Made by a program: the position numbers and the translations under genes. Positions 6,590 to 7,757 of a DNA stretch of 7,757 nt are shown here, piece after piece. Location: NCBI RefSeq assembly GCF_051659545.1, contig NZ_JBOFOR010000237.1, positions 1-7,757 on the forward strand. The letters are read 5' to 3'. Under the pieces are notes generated by a model. That model was not told the origin of the DNA and ran no database searches. It saw only the letters and a program-made list of their open reading frames with translations. Position 1 is the stretch's first letter; each line of letters begins with the position of its first letter. Origin of the DNA: JBOFOR01 sp051659545. Lineage in GTDB: Bacteria; Bacillota; Clostridia; Peptostreptococcales; Peptostreptococcaceae.

Positions 6590-6650
6590 AATTAAAATAA
6601 AGACTAAAAAAGCAGATTAGAAACCTGTTCTTTTAGTCTTTATTTTAATT
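6590..6650 (+). terminator. long hairpin terminator after tetR, possibly bidirectional
   Basis: AATTAAAATAAAGACTAAAA (6590-6609) is the exact reverse complement of TTTTAGTCTTTATTTTAATT (6631-6650), a perfect 20-bp stem. The 21-base interval extends it: after one A-C mismatch, AGCAG (6611-6615) can pair with CTGTT (6625-6629) using one G-U. The T-rich right arm serves the + strand and the A-rich left arm would serve the - strand. No long T run follows, so strength is uncertain. It closes the RND-tetR operon. Confidence 0.7.
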
Positions 6651-6764
6651 GTTTGAGATACTTAAACCTAGTTTATAAGCTGTATTTAATATTTTATATA
6701 ACAAATAGTACTATATAATACTAAAATTATCTATAGTTTAATATACAATCTAAATTAATGACTC

Positions 6765-6793
6765 TTTTAAATAAATTATAATATATGTATAAT
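6765..6793 (+). promoter_or_regulatory. candidate promoter of the TatD-family gene
   Basis: A perfect TATAAT (6788-6793) lies 43 bases before the ATG at 6836. The -35 region 17 bases upstream is only TTTTAA, so the match is one-sided. The surrounding 6651-6835 is AT-rich with only short inverted repeats, such as ATAGTACTAT (6705-6714). I see no other gene or RNA there. Confidence 0.4.
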
Positions 6794-6835
6794 GTATATA
6801 AAGAATAATAGATAGCTAAAGATAAGGAGAAAGTA

Positions 6836-7576
6836 ATGTATATAGATTTTCATAATCATATAGACTTTTACAACAAAGTAAATATAGATAAAGTAATAAA
6901 TGATATAAATCAGAATAAAATCAAAACAATAGCATGTGCAATGGATGAAGAAAGCTACCTATACAACAAAAAATTACAAAGTAAAAGTGAATATATAATA
7001 CCAACATATGGAATACATCCATGGAAAGCTTATGAAAATAGAAAAAACTTACATAAAGTACAGATGCATATAAAAGAAAGTAAAATAATAGGGGAAGTAG
7101 GTCTAGACTTTCACTGGATAGAAGATACTAATACTTATCCTTATCAAATTGAAGTATTTGAACAATTTTTAAAATATGCAAAAGAGTATAACAAATACAT
7201 AAACCTACATACAAAAGGTGCAGAAGAAATAGTTTTAGACTTAATCAAAAAATATGATGTATCTAATCAAAGTATAATTCACTGGTATAGCGGTGAAAAA
7301 GACACCCTAGAAAAACTAATAGATGCAAAATGTAACTTTACTATAAGTGTAGACGTGGGATATTCTAAAAAAACAGAAGAAATAATAAAAATAGTACCAA
7401 CAAAACAACTACTAGCAGAAACCGATGGACCAACAGCTCTAGAATGGGTAAGTGGAAACTATGGAATGCCTAGTGAAATAAAAAGAGTATATCAAGATAT
7501 ATGTAAACTAAAAAACATCTCAATAGAAGAATTTAAAAATCACTGCAGCAAAAAACTAGAAGAAATCTTGAGATAA
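6836..7576 (+). CDS. TatD family metal-dependent hydrolase
   Basis: This is a predicted cytoplasmic TIM-barrel hydrolase of the amidohydrolase superfamily. TatD relatives are metal-dependent DNases or phosphoesterases; the substrate here is not known. At 246 residues it is close to normal length. The expected metal ligands are all visible: His6 and His8 in DFHNHID, Glu87 in GEVGLDFH, His125 in NLHTKGAE, His149 in IHWYSG and Asp197 in ETDGP. GIHPW (59-63) is the usual substrate-side loop. The HWYSG form (classical TatD has HCFSG), with LHTKGAE and the G.YGMPS stretch near residue 207, suggests a side branch that I recall as common in archaea and scattered in anaerobes. The start is fixed by AAGGAGA (6824-6830), five bases before the ATG. 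It stands alone, with its own candidate promoter and a terminator upstream, and nothing links it to the efflux genes. No clear terminator follows its stop. Confidence 0.92.
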   Translation: MYIDFHNHIDFYNKVNIDKVINDINQNKIKTIACAMDEESYLYNKKLQSKSEYIIPTYGIHPWKAYENRKNLHKVQMHIKESKIIGEVGLDFHWIEDTNTYPYQIEVFEQFLKYAKEYNKYINLHTKGAEEIVLDLIKKYDVSNQSIIHWYSGEKDTLEKLIDAKCNFTISVDVGYSKKTEEIIKIVPTKQLLAETDGPTALEWVSGNYGMPSEIKRVYQDICKLKNISIEEFKNHCSKKLEEILR

Positions 7577-7673
7577 TTAAATCTCGACTCTTTAACCTAG
7601 TTTGGATAATGACGTAATATAAAAATAAAAACAAGTAAAAATTATAATAAAGTATTATGATTGGAGGATTATT

Positions 7674-7757
7674 ATGGCTCTTGGATATTTATTTATATTA
7701 CTTATAGTTATAATATTAATTAGTGTTATAGGAATTTTAGGATTATATTTTACAAAA
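7674..7757 (+). CDS. N-terminus of a membrane-anchored protein (cut by window end)
   Basis: Twenty-eight codons are visible and the frame is open at the edge. Ribosome site GGAGGA (7663-7668) stands five bases before the ATG, and the AT-rich gap from 7577 contains a TATAAT (7643-7648) with no convincing -35. The visible peptide is a single strongly hydrophobic segment from about residue 4 to 25 (GYLFILLIVI, ILISVIGILGLY), followed by Thr-Lys. There is no charge cluster before it and no lipobox cysteine, so it looks like an uncleaved N-terminal anchor or first membrane span. The family cannot be identified from this portion. Confidence 0.75.
   Translation, partial: MALGYLFILLIVIILISVIGILGLYFTK

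Noticed and set aside
6836..7576. Qat or another defence system nucleated by the TatD-like gene
   Set aside because: None of the partner genes (ATPase, QatB, QueC-like QatC) is present; upstream is a terminator and an efflux regulator.
7577..7673. Terminator after the TatD-family gene
   Set aside because: Only a five-base inverted repeat (TTAAA/TTTAA) is visible, with no following T run, too weak to call.

Overview
This AT-rich window reads like the chromosome of a low-GC Gram-positive anaerobe. Third positions are dominated by A and T, AUA/AGA/CUA codons are common, Shine-Dalgarno sites are strong and purine-rich, and intergenic DNA is very AT-rich. A clostridial host is likely, perhaps of the Peptostreptococcaceae type, but that is inference from composition and protein style and not from a marker gene. 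Every confident gene is on the + strand.

Layout: (a) 1-287 holds a possible 3' tail of an upstream gene and a promoter. (b) 288-1993 is a two-gene ABC exporter operon, ATPase then ABC-2 permease, overlapping by one base and closed by a hairpin terminator. (c) 2145-6500 is an efflux operon: a promoter, a TetR-type palindromic operator, a large RND (HAE1-like) transporter of 1214 residues, and a TetR/AcrR-family repressor one base downstream. (d) 6501-6650 holds a decayed copy of the ABC permease 3' end, then a second long hairpin terminator. (e) 6836-7576 is a TatD-family metal-dependent hydrolase with its own promoter. (f) 7674-7757 is the start of a membrane-anchored protein cut by the window edge.

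How the parts work together: the RND pump and TetR gene look like a self-regulated drug or lipid efflux unit. The repressor probably binds the palindrome just downstream of the predicted start site and is inactivated by a ligand the pump exports. The ABC pair is a separate exporter of unknown substrate. The TatD protein appears unrelated.

Two observations stand out. First, a ~75-bp direct repeat (about 93% identical by eye) derived from the last codons of the ABC permease brackets the RND-tetR unit, at 1926-2000 and 6517-6588. This is a scar of duplication, insertion or excision. Second, the RND pump carries about 190 extra residues of predicted antiparallel coiled coil in its first extracytoplasmic loop, where Gram-negative relatives have the docking subdomain, and no adaptor protein gene lies nearby. 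I see no CRISPR array, tRNA, rRNA, insertion sequence or recognisable defence system.
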